From: Bacillota bacterium
GTDB lineage: Bacteria > Bacillota > Limnochordia > DTU080
Direction of reading: 5' to 3'
Length of the DNA stretch: 64,000 nt
Assembly (NCBI GenBank): GCA_012840225.1
Contig: DULU01000098.1
Location: 1-64,000, forward strand
In this document: one piece after another, positions 54,401-61,532 of the stretch
Layout of the letters: each line of letters begins with the position of its first letter
Numbering within the stretch: the stretch's first letter is position 1
Translations under genes and position numbers: made by a program
Notes under the pieces: model-generated
Database searches by the model: none
Told to the model about the DNA's origin: nothing
Seen by the model: the letters and a program-made list of their open reading frames with translations, nothing else

Positions 54401-54735
54401 GGCAACTCATGCAGGAAGGCTTCAGCACCACGGCCGAGTTGTCCCGCCTGCTCAGGGCGGACGGGCGGCAGGTGACGGTACGGGTGGCCGGCCTGGTGAT
54501 CAGGCCGCACCGCCCGGCCACGAGAAGCGGCCGGACGACCGTCTTCTTTTCTCTGGAGGACGAATACGGCTTGGTGGATGTCACCGTCTTTGAGGATGTA
54601 TATCAAAGGTACGGCCGGACTATCTTCTCTTCACCGGCCCTGAAAGTCGCCGGGCATCTTGAACGGCGGGGGAAGCGCGCCACCCTCACCGCCCACTCCA
54701 TACAGCCTTTCCGCATCGCCGGGTTGGTGGAGTGA
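51469..54735 (+). CDS. dnaE: Error-prone type DNA polymerase III alpha subunit (DnaE2/ImuC-like)
   Basis: A 1088-residue C-family polymerase read from ATG 51469 (GGGAGG 9 nt upstream). It starts with a PHP domain (VHLHVHSPWSFMDG, ALTDHDN). The polymerase catalytic acids are in LPDIDIDFE and LLKLDLLSLR. Then come a helix-hairpin-helix region and a C-terminal OB fold (VRVAGLVIRPHRPATRSGRT). Length and the short PHP domain match error-prone DnaE2 rather than the main replicase. Two low-complexity insertions (KPATPKPAAPTEPA; GLEQGPGLVQEPGLVQGPDQ) interrupt it. No imuA/imuB is nearby. The promoter region suggests damage induction. Confidence 0.88.
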   Translation: MPAGKIPFVHLHVHSPWSFMDGADRLEDLINAAARLDMGALALTDHDNVCAAVRFYQLATAAGIKPIQGCEITFAGFRARGPFHLTLLATGPEGYANLCRLLSLAHLENERGQPLLLPAHLAEHAAGLIVLSGCRRGEIPSLLLRGNSEDALQAARDYVQIFGRENFYLELQALRLPRTRQLNAALEDLAAQIGCRTVATNNVHYATPDRFALHDLLTCIRTQISLDDVHPDRPLNGQNWLKSAEEMAALFSEHSPACLAASAEIAARCRPVILPNRHLFPLFPTPPGTTAAALLKDKTYAGAARKYGVHTIPPHIESRLEHELNIIFRLEVEDLFLTVADVVEYARSRRIAYCGRGSSANSAVAYALGISEVDPIERDLLFERFLSPERADLPDIDIDFESSRRDEVIDYVFKRFGRERVAGVCTFSTYQARSAIRDFGKALGFPQEEIDTLAKTFPHMHADRIPLALQAFPELRHSRLPVERYERLFGFCAQAAGFPRHISTHLGGVVVCRHPIHLVSPQQMAAKGIPVIQFDKDDSEYLGLLKLDLLSLRTLSAVRDTLDSLNSPDSAVAKPATPKPAAPTEPADIPRNDPETLAMIDAADTVGIFQLESPAQRALQSMLNIDRMEDIVAGISLIRPGPIRGGMVAPYVRRRQGLEQASYPDPRLKPILDRTYGVVLYQEQVLQIAVAIGGFTPGEADKLRRAMSSARSEAEMQKVIDLFISKAVANGCHEDVARRIGASLAAYSGYGFCQGHAEAFAVTAYRTAYLLRHHPAHFLAALMNNYPLGYYPLHTLCLEARRRGIAVLPPDINLSSDRFVVQQEGRAIRTSLRQVRQVESLAAGIVEEREKNGPYTDLVDFCRRINPSIDALHQLILAGTFDGFDINRRRVFWQAAQALKMASCPVGWLVVYPDQSPGLEQGPGLVQEPGLVQGPDQEKSRPANRASVADFTPPEKIYYEIKALGFPISGHPLELVRRQLMQEGFSTTAELSRLLRADGRQVTVRVAGLVIRPHRPATRSGRTTVFFSLEDEYGLVDVTVFEDVYQRYGRTIFSSPALKVAGHLERRGKRATLTAHSIQPFRIAGLVE

Positions 54736-54790
54736 TAGGGTGGTGGAGTGATAGGGTGGTGGAGTGGTAAAGTGGCAAGGTGGTAAAGTG
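54722..54790. repeat. 16-bp repeat at the dnaE 3' end
   Basis: The last codons and stop of dnaE (TTGGTGGAGTGATAGG) are repeated downstream as GTGGTGGAGTGATAGG and a diverged third copy, then dissolve into GTGGTAAA/GTGGCAAG words. The repeat seems to have grown out of the gene end. Confidence 0.7.
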
Positions 54791-54859
54791 GTGAGGCGGC
54801 GGGCTGATAGGATGGCTACGGATCATAGATCATAGGCTGATAGCCTGATCTGCCGCCTC

Positions 54860-55543
54860 TCAGCCGTTCCAGGGCAGGAGGCATTCCGGCACATCGTTGG
54901 CTGCCGAGTTGACGATGGTGGAGACGCGATAGGCCTCCATCTCCTCAGCCGGATAGGGCTGCATGAGGGACTTGATCAGCTGGGGATCATATGAGTCATG
55001 ATTGAGCCAAAGATCGAAGGCCCCAGGAGGAAGGAGGACGGGCATGCGATTGTGAATGGGGGCCACTAAGCTGTTGGCCTCGGTGGTCAGGATGGTGCAG
55101 GTGCAGGTAAGGCTGTCGTCCTCTTCCCGCCGCACTTCCCAAAGCCCGGCCAGGCTCATAATGTGCCCGGCCCGCAGGCGGATATAATAGGGTATCTTGG
55201 CCTTGCGTTCGGGCGAGCGCTGCCATTCGTAAAAACCGCTGACGGGAATAATACAGCGGCGCCGGCGCCAGGCATCACGAAACGCCGGTTTTTCGGCCGC
55301 GGTCTCCGCCCGGGCGTTGATCAGCTTATAAGCGATGGCTGGATCTTTGGCCCAAGGCGGCAACAACCCCCAGCGCAGGTAGACTGCTTGGCGTTCTTGG
55401 GCGGGCGGCTGGATCACAGCCAGAACGTCCTGACCCGGAGCCACATTATACCGGGGAGTGAAATCCAGTTGCAGGAGGCGCAGTCCATATAGTTCCAATA
55501 TCTGCTCCACACCGGTGATGTTGCTGGCAATGCGGCCGCACAT
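54860..55543 (-). CDS. SOS response-associated peptidase (SRAP / YedK-HMCES family)
   Basis: A 227-residue SRAP protein. The catalytic Cys2 follows the initiator Met (MCGRIASNITG), and other family motifs are PRYNVAPGQDVLAV, LRWGLLPPWAKDPAIAYKLINARAETAAEKPAF and ISGFYEWQ-type PVSGFYEWQRSPE, with the late HNRMPVLL. It forms a covalent link with abasic sites in single-stranded DNA. It is convergent to the error-prone polymerase gene, so the two DNA-damage genes form a pair in position, although no LexA-like box is seen before this one. Confidence 0.92.
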   Translation of the reverse strand: MCGRIASNITGVEQILELYGLRLLQLDFTPRYNVAPGQDVLAVIQPPAQERQAVYLRWGLLPPWAKDPAIAYKLINARAETAAEKPAFRDAWRRRRCIIPVSGFYEWQRSPERKAKIPYYIRLRAGHIMSLAGLWEVRREEDDSLTCTCTILTTEANSLVAPIHNRMPVLLPPGAFDLWLNHDSYDPQLIKSLMQPYPAEEMEAYRVSTIVNSAANDVPECLLPWNG

Positions 55544-55758
55544 GGTGGTTTGTTCCCCTTTCGCCGGATTGAGCTGTCTTGCTCATCCTGAATTTTATTA
55601 TAAACCATAATGATCACAACCTGTAATGCCTCCCCACAGCCCCCACGGCTTGGTCTGCCTTTCGCCGGAGCGAGTGTCAAGCGGCCACCTCGCCGAGTAT
55701 AATAAAACGCTACTAGTTCCGGATTCCTAGGCTTATCCAAGATAGAGGGGATGGTCAG

Positions 55759-56238
55759 ATGAGCAGCATACAAAACTGGGCGATACCGGCTCACCCTCTG
55801 CAAGGAGGGGATCGTCGCGTCCGACGGCGTAAGGTCAGCCGGGTCAGAGCCCGCCCACAGCAGACCCAAGTTACCAGGCAGGTCCGCCAGGTGTGGTCGA
55901 CGGGTCTGTTTCAGGTGCCGTCAGGTGAAGGTAATGCCATCGAGGTGGAAATCTTTCTCAGCAGTTTTTCCAATCAGCCTGAGAATGTCAGGGTGACCGT
56001 CAATCGCCAGTCCAACACCAACCTGGAACCCATATTTTTCCAAACCTTGCAAGTGCCGGCCGGAGGCGTGAGGAACGTCACGCTCTCCGAAGGAGTGGAA
56101 GGTGAAACCATCGAGATCAACATCAGTCCTGTGGATACCGCCATTGTCCCGTCGGCCGGCGTGGTGCAGACTTTCCTGGCCGACGGCGCCACCGTCACTT
56201 TGGTATGGAAGTCTCCCGGCGATTTTGTGCGTTTATAA
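55759..56238 (+). CDS. Unknown beta-rich protein, first of a tandem pair
   Basis: A 159-residue protein; AGGGG lies 8 nt before ATG 55759. The first 45 residues are very basic (RRVRRRKVSRVRARPQQTQV) and the rest is a predicted beta-sandwich (VWSTGLFQVPSGEGNAIEVE to the end VTLVWKSPGDFVRL). No signal peptide. I do not recognise the family. The next gene is a diverged paralogue without the basic tail, suggesting two subunits of one structure. Confidence 0.6.
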   Translation: MSSIQNWAIPAHPLQGGDRRVRRRKVSRVRARPQQTQVTRQVRQVWSTGLFQVPSGEGNAIEVEIFLSSFSNQPENVRVTVNRQSNTNLEPIFFQTLQVPAGGVRNVTLSEGVEGETIEINISPVDTAIVPSAGVVQTFLADGATVTLVWKSPGDFVRL

Positions 56239-56265
56239 AGATAGAGGAAGGTGGAGGTGAGCTAT

Positions 56266-56685
56266 ATGGCTTTAAATCTGACCAGCGGTTTCTTTCCGGT
56301 GGCCGGGCTGCCGGCGGCCCAACTGGTGAAGCTGCGTGTCTATATTACCAACCTGGAAAACAGGGCGGGCAGAGCCACTGTGGAAGTGAACAAAGCCACC
56401 GGTTTCGATAAAGAAAGAGTGCTCCTGCAAGAAATTGAGGTGCCGGGCAATGAGCAACGCTTCGTGGAACTGGGGAGCGATCAGATCGAAGGCGAAGCGG
56501 CGGAAGTGATCGTCCGCTTGCCCGACGGCGGGTTCTTGCCTCCCGACAGCGGTATGCGCCCAGGTGTGGCAATCATCAGCCTCTTCACCGGCGATGAATC
56601 CACTTCTCTTCTGCAATGGATTTCGGCCGGCGATTTTGTACCCATCCCCGGGACGAACGCCGGAGGAACAAATGCCGGGAGTTAA
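56266..56685 (+). CDS. Unknown beta-rich protein, second of a tandem pair
   Basis: A 139-residue protein from ATG 56266 (GGAGG 8 nt upstream), 27 nt after the previous gene. It shares the plan of its neighbour: LTSGFFPVAG at the start, VPGNEQRFVELGSDQIEGE in the middle and LLQWISAGDFVPIPG near the end. It ends with a short NAGGTNAGS tail. No known domain seen. Confidence 0.6.
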   Translation: MALNLTSGFFPVAGLPAAQLVKLRVYITNLENRAGRATVEVNKATGFDKERVLLQEIEVPGNEQRFVELGSDQIEGEAAEVIVRLPDGGFLPPDSGMRPGVAIISLFTGDESTSLLQWISAGDFVPIPGTNAGGTNAGS

Positions 56686-56760
56686 GGCGTATAGGAGTTA
56701 AGGAGTTGAAGATGAGGTAACCAAGGAAAATTCAGCTGCACCAGCTTGCCACAACCGGCT

Positions 56761-56798
56761 CTAGCGTGAGTTTCTTCATAAGCGGAAACTCACGCTAG
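56761..56798. terminator. Perfect 14-bp hairpin shared by convergent genes
   Basis: CTAGCGTGAGTTTC, loop of 10 nt, GAAACTCACGCTAG. It overlaps the last two codons and stop of the LacI-type gene and lies 76 bp after the unknown pair, so it can serve both as a bidirectional terminator. There is no T tract. Confidence 0.6.
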
Positions 56799-57803
56799 TG
56801 CTGCCAGGCGCTTTCCCAGCTCTTCCGGGAGAGCAGGTTCTGTAATAATTTGTTCTCCGCAGACCAGATCGCTTTCCAGTGTGTGCTGAACGCGCTTGCT
56901 TTCTTCCCCTTCCTCGGCCAGCGAGAGCAGGGTTTCCACCGCCAGCTTGGCCCCTTCCCGCAGCCGGCGCTGTACCAGCGGAAACGGCGGCTGGTGTGCT
57001 TCCAGAACCGGATGGGGACCCATTGCGGCAAAAGCTATATCACCGGGCACCGTCATACCCCGCTCGCTCAATAAAGCCAGGGTAAATAATGCCGTGGTCG
57101 TACCGGCCACGAACAAGGCCGTCGGCGGTTGCGGACCATCCAAAAAGGAAACCAGATCATGGGTTAAAGGTTGACCCACGGTCAGCAATTGCTCAAGAGG
57201 CGCCAGACCGCGATAGCTCATATAAGTGCGATAAGCCCGCAGCCGGTCCCGGTGATCAGGATGCGGCCCTTTATAACCCACAAAAGCGATGCGCCTGTGT
57301 CCCTGGTGAAAAAACAGATCCAGGGCTCTGGCCATAACCAGTATATTGTCGCACCATACCCAATGATCCGTCCGCTCACCCTTGCCGAACTGCACAAACG
57401 GCACTTCCGCCCGGCGCAGCGAGGTAGCGATGGCCCGGCTTTGCCCGGTGGTGATGATCAGCACACCCTTCAAGCCGGCCCGCAGCATCTCCTGGCGCCA
57501 AAAACGGGGTACCGAGTCGCTTACCGTCTGTTCCCGGATCAGGGTGATGGTGTTGGCTCCGGCACCATCGAGAATCCCGTCCAGTATCTCCCCCGACCAG
57601 CCATGCGAAGTGAAGGTGGGCGGAATGACCACGGCAATGGTGCGGTCCTGCCTTTTAATGGCGTTGGGCATATACCCGTTGGCTTCGATCACCTTTAAAA
57701 CCGCATCTCTCAGTTCAGGTGTGACAGGTTTGGTACCGTTGATCACCCGGGACACCGTACTCGGAGATACTCCTGCCAAGGCGGCGATCTGACGCATGTT
57801 CAC
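56790..57803 (-). CDS. LacI family transcriptional regulator
   Basis: A 337-residue regulator. The DNA-binding helix-turn-helix is MRQIAALAGVSPSTVSRVIN with the hinge helix NGYMPNAIKR. The sugar-binding domain follows (RTIAVVIPPTFTSHGWSGEI; RRIAFVGYKGPHPDHRDRLR) to the end. GTG 57803 has GAGG 6 nt upstream. It lies downstream of the DUF1961 and lyase genes in the same direction and probably controls the local polysaccharide genes. Confidence 0.92.
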   Translation of the reverse strand: MNMRQIAALAGVSPSTVSRVINGTKPVTPELRDAVLKVIEANGYMPNAIKRQDRTIAVVIPPTFTSHGWSGEILDGILDGAGANTITLIREQTVSDSVPRFWRQEMLRAGLKGVLIITTGQSRAIATSLRRAEVPFVQFGKGERTDHWVWCDNILVMARALDLFFHQGHRRIAFVGYKGPHPDHRDRLRAYRTYMSYRGLAPLEQLLTVGQPLTHDLVSFLDGPQPPTALFVAGTTTALFTLALLSERGMTVPGDIAFAAMGPHPVLEAHQPPFPLVQRRLREGAKLAVETLLSLAEEGEESKRVQHTLESDLVCGEQIITEPALPEELGKRLAALA

Positions 57804-57870
57804 CTTTTACCTCACCTACCAAACAGCCGAATTCTTGGACCCAAAGGATGGCCATATCACTATAAAGCGC

Positions 57871-57920
57871 AAACGCTACATAACGCTACATAACGCTACA
57901 AAACGCCACAAAACGCTACA
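57871..57920. repeat. Five in-phase 10-bp repeats (AAACGCTACA)
   Basis: Five units of exactly 10 bp (T or A first, one copy with C for T). They overlap the DUF1961 stop and lie 68-117 bp upstream of the LacI-type start. The spacing equals one helical turn, so all copies face the same side of DNA. Confidence 0.7.
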
Positions 57921-58533
57921 AAGCACCGACATATAATTCTTTCCACACCAGTTTGGTCTGCCAGGTGCGCAGGGCTATGCGCCCGCCTGCCAGCGGGGCG
58001 GTGTCGGTTACATCATGGATCAACACCCCGTCGATGGCCGCCTGAATGTGCCCCTGCCGCACGGCAATATCGATTTTATATTCCCTGCCCAACTCGGCGT
58101 GGCAATTCATATCCTCTGCCATAAGCTCGAATCCGGGGTTTTTGCGCATGCGGGTGTGGCCTTCGCCGGGCTTGGGACCCACGAAGGTAAAGATATAATT
58201 CGGGAACTGGTGGTACTCAGGATAATGCCCGGCACGCTTTGCCGAGCTATTGAGGATGTCGCCGCCGCCGGCTTCCGTGGCGTGGAATATAAAGTTCAGG
58301 TTGTTTTTTCCCACAGGCGGGATCGGCATGAGTTTGAGCTGCAGCAATATGTCCCCGGTGAATATGTCCGGTTTATACCAAACAGTGGCGCCGCCGGCCA
58401 GCGCATCGACCACCAGTCCTCCGCCGTCGTCAATGCTCAGCTCGGCCGGTCCTTCCACCACCCACAGCTCCGGGTGGAAGCGGGTAATGTGCAACAGCGG
58501 CCGGGAAGGCGGCGCTTGCCATACATTTGTCAT
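57916..58533 (-). CDS. DUF1961 family protein
   Basis: A 205-residue protein of the DUF1961 family, a concanavalin-A-like jelly roll often found with polysaccharide lyases. Visible family parts are GDILLQLKLMPIPPVGKNNL, the acidic/aromatic HYPEYHQFPNYIFTFVG, RKNPGFELMAED and AAIDGVLIHDVTDTAPLAGG. No signal peptide. Its ATG overlaps the stop of the upstream lyase gene (ATGA), so the two are translationally coupled. Confidence 0.82.
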   Translation of the reverse strand: MTNVWQAPPSRPLLHITRFHPELWVVEGPAELSIDDGGGLVVDALAGGATVWYKPDIFTGDILLQLKLMPIPPVGKNNLNFIFHATEAGGGDILNSSAKRAGHYPEYHQFPNYIFTFVGPKPGEGHTRMRKNPGFELMAEDMNCHAELGREYKIDIAVRQGHIQAAIDGVLIHDVTDTAPLAGGRIALRTWQTKLVWKELYVGAL

Positions 58534-61199
58534 CGCCCGTCATGCTCCTTTTCTGTTTTTTCGCCTGTAGCAAGGGAAATGGTTAATTCTATAGTTTTCG
58601 GTTCATCATTGGACAAAAGCTCTCTTCCATTATAAGACAGGTTCAGGGCTTCTACAGCAAAAATATGCAGGCAGCTGTTCTCCCCGGCCCCGTCCGGTGC
58701 GCTCAGTACCGCCAGAGCTCGCGCCAGAGCCGTCACCCCGCCCAGCTTGATTTGGACAGGCGCCTCGCCGGTGCTGAAAGCGGCCCAGGAAGTGCTCCGG
58801 CTCAGGCCGCCGGTACCTGTTTCTCCCATACCGTCGGCGCCGGCGGCCCTTTGCCACTGCAACCCCAGCCAACCGGCACCGGAGAGCCTGGCCACAACGG
58901 GCCACTTCCCGGTGGTGCCGGCATCATCGCCGGCGCCGCCGCTCGCCTTCTCCACAAACAAGGCCGTGAGCCACCGATGGGCGGTGGTCTTTTCCGGGGA
59001 GAAGGCGGTAAGATGCCACTGGTTGGGATAGTCGGCAGGAGTGCCTTTTACCGGGGTTTCCGGGACCGGGACGGCAAACTGGTCTGTCTGGCTGAAATCT
59101 CCGGCGGCAGGATAGGCAAAGCAAACTTGCATCCGGGCGCCGGGGCGACGCACCTCCACCCGGCGTCCGGCAGCATCCACCTCCATCTTGTCCAGAGCAT
59201 GCAAAAGCCACTGGACGGTGGTCGGCCGGGAGGTGTCAATCTGGTCGTAAATGAGGTAGGTAGCCGGCTCCAGCCAGAGCACATGGCGCAGGAATCTGGT
59301 CACCGGCGAGTTCCGGTAGGCCTTTTCCGCCGCCCCGACGGCGTAGTGAAAACGGGCGCCGGTGTAGAAGTCGGCAATCCGGCCATAGGCATCCATCCGG
59401 CGAATCGGCTGCCCCTCTCCGTCGATGAGCACCCCATTGTGGGCGGCGGTGGTCATCGTCCAGCCATAATGGTGAGTATCCCCGTAGCCGATGTAATAGC
59501 CGGTGTCCAAGGCGAGGACCTCATCGAAAGCGATCAGGTTGAAACAGTTTTGATCGGCATGGTTGTGGCCGAAGGAACCATAGGGGCTGCTTTTAAACTC
59601 AAACATGATATTGTTTTGCGGATCGCCAAGCCTGGAATGCATGAACACCTGACCGCAATCATAAAAGGCCTTGGCCTTCGGGAGCTCTGCCGGTGATGAT
59701 TTGGGGAGAGGCCTGTGGTCCAAGTTTATTTCTATGTCTCCCAATAGGTAAAGGAGGCGGGAGGCGCCGTCCGCCGCCGGCCACATGCTCTCGGCCTCGG
59801 CATCACCTTGAGCCGGCATCACACCTTCGTCCCCGTTCCTGCCGGCGGCGGGTGACCGGCCAAGGGCGGCAGCATAAGCGGCGGCATAGGGGTTGTGAAA
59901 TCTGCCGGCATACCTGAGCATGGGCACGAGCAACTCCCGTCCCGGCCGCACCTGCTCCCGGTAGTCGCCAAACTGGGAGCGCCAGCTGCCCGGCGGGTGG
60001 GCATAGATAAGATAATAAGGATTGGCTTCAAACCAGGGGTTTTGCAGGATGTCTATGCCGCACGCTTCCTCAATCATCATGGCGTTGAGCTGGCTGTAAA
60101 TTAAGGCCATATCCTCCAGGTAATAGGCATTTTCGGCCGCCCCGCCATCCACGCCGCCCCACCAGGGATAAAAGGCCACAAACATTTTCAGACCCCATTC
60201 CAGCCATGCGGCGGCTTCGGGCACAACTTTATATAAAGCCAGAGAGCCGATCATAAAGTCGGTCATGATATGCTGCCAGGCGTGGGCCTGGCAAAGCTGC
60301 TGCTCCAGCTGGGGCCGGTACCGTTTGTAGATCTGCCCCAGGCGATAGCGTATATTGTCTTCGAGCGCCCGGCGTTCCGGGGCGGTCAGCCTGTCGTGGA
60401 GGAGGTCGTAGATTATGGCTGTGTTCTTGACGATCTCTCCATTGGCAAAATCGCTCACCGAGATGGAGGTGAAGCCGTCGGGATCCTGGGCGGCGGCGGT
60501 CATCGCCCGTCGCACCGCTTCCCCGGCGAGCGCTTCATCGCCCGTCAACATGGCCACTATGGCCATCTCCCCGGCCGGAATCATGGTCGTCTTCACGTCG
60601 GCCATGGCTTCCCACCTTTGCATGATGCGCTCATAGTAGTTGGCGGTAGGCCTTTTCACTTTGTTGGCGGAGAGCGGCAGGGGGACGCCGACCAGTTTTT
60701 GCAGATCGGCGCGCCACTCCTCAAGCACCTTTTGCCTGAGCCCCTCCTGCATCCGGCGCTTCACGGCCGGGAGCTTCTCCGGGCGAAGCCATAGGCGGGG
60801 ACGGCCGGTGGGGATTTTTTCCATAATAGCCGGCCAGGGAGGAAGCGACCAGCATTTGAGGTGCGGTTCTATGGTAAAAGCAGCCGGTGGAGACCAGTCG
60901 TCGTCGGAGTCGCCCTTATAGCGCCAAAAATAGCGCCCCGCCGGCAACGGCTCCGGGGGACGGAAAAAGGTTTCCTTCACGCCGGTGATGGTGATGGTGG
61001 CGGCTCCGGCAAAAGTGGCATCCCGGCCATATTGTAAGATATAAGCAGTGCTTTTCTTATCTATGGGCCAGCGGAAAGTGGGCGGATTGACCACCAGCCC
61101 ATGACCGACGGCTGCAGACGGCTCTGGGTACCTCACTATTTCCTGATGCATGGTGATCGGGTCTCTCTGGTTAATGTTGGTAGTGTCGTGCCTGCTCAA
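58530..61199 (-). CDS. Heparinase II/III-like lyase without signal peptide
   Basis: An oligosaccharide-lyase-like protein of about 889 residues from TTG 61199 (GAGGAG 10 nt upstream); ATG 61151 is possible and the frame is open to 61274. An N-terminal fibronectin-like segment (GLVVNPPTFRWPIDKKSTAY) is followed by the alpha toroid (GRPRLWLRPEKLPAVKRR; GGAAENAYYLEDMALIY) and the beta domain SSPYGSFGHNHADQNCFNLI with the intact GHNHADQ active-site motif. There is no signal peptide, so it would act on imported oligosaccharides. It is a distant paralogue of the 46-49 kb lyase. Confidence 0.83.
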   Translation of the reverse strand: MSRHDTTNINQRDPITMHQEIVRYPEPSAAVGHGLVVNPPTFRWPIDKKSTAYILQYGRDATFAGAATITITGVKETFFRPPEPLPAGRYFWRYKGDSDDDWSPPAAFTIEPHLKCWSLPPWPAIMEKIPTGRPRLWLRPEKLPAVKRRMQEGLRQKVLEEWRADLQKLVGVPLPLSANKVKRPTANYYERIMQRWEAMADVKTTMIPAGEMAIVAMLTGDEALAGEAVRRAMTAAAQDPDGFTSISVSDFANGEIVKNTAIIYDLLHDRLTAPERRALEDNIRYRLGQIYKRYRPQLEQQLCQAHAWQHIMTDFMIGSLALYKVVPEAAAWLEWGLKMFVAFYPWWGGVDGGAAENAYYLEDMALIYSQLNAMMIEEACGIDILQNPWFEANPYYLIYAHPPGSWRSQFGDYREQVRPGRELLVPMLRYAGRFHNPYAAAYAAALGRSPAAGRNGDEGVMPAQGDAEAESMWPAADGASRLLYLLGDIEINLDHRPLPKSSPAELPKAKAFYDCGQVFMHSRLGDPQNNIMFEFKSSPYGSFGHNHADQNCFNLIAFDEVLALDTGYYIGYGDTHHYGWTMTTAAHNGVLIDGEGQPIRRMDAYGRIADFYTGARFHYAVGAAEKAYRNSPVTRFLRHVLWLEPATYLIYDQIDTSRPTTVQWLLHALDKMEVDAAGRRVEVRRPGARMQVCFAYPAAGDFSQTDQFAVPVPETPVKGTPADYPNQWHLTAFSPEKTTAHRWLTALFVEKASGGAGDDAGTTGKWPVVARLSGAGWLGLQWQRAAGADGMGETGTGGLSRSTSWAAFSTGEAPVQIKLGGVTALARALAVLSAPDGAGENSCLHIFAVEALNLSYNGRELLSNDEPKTIELTISLATGEKTEKEHDGR

Positions 61200-61302
61200 A
61201 TGCTTATCGCTCCTCTGCGTCAGGAGATGGTGGTTAAAACCAATGACGCTATCCTGACCAAGAGATTTAGTCAACAGTATTCCGGATTCCGGGATGTCGG
61301 TA

Positions 61303-61466
61303 GGGAAACTGTTTCCACCACCTCATATTTATTCCACTCCAAACGGCACTTTCCTCTTGCTTCCGGCTGCCGCTTTATTTTGACCGGTGCAATTATTTGC
61401 TTATGTTGAGCAGGAACCGCCGCAACAAGCGAGAAGAAAAAAAACAGTATGTCGGGAAACTGTTTC
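61303..61466. promoter_or_regulatory. Two copies of a palindromic operator candidate
   Basis: GGGAAACTGTTTCC at 61303-61316 and GGGAAACTGTTTC at 61454-61466, both preceded by ATGTCGG. The core GGAAAC-T-GTTTCC is a perfect palindrome around one base, of the kind bound by LacI-type repressors. They flank the divergent promoter region between the cytosolic lyase gene and the solute-binding protein gene. Confidence 0.55.
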
Positions 61467-61532
61467 TAATACATGTAGGCCCCACCTGCAGAAGTCGCCC
61501 ATCGAAAATACGAATAGAAAGGAGGAGTCGTG

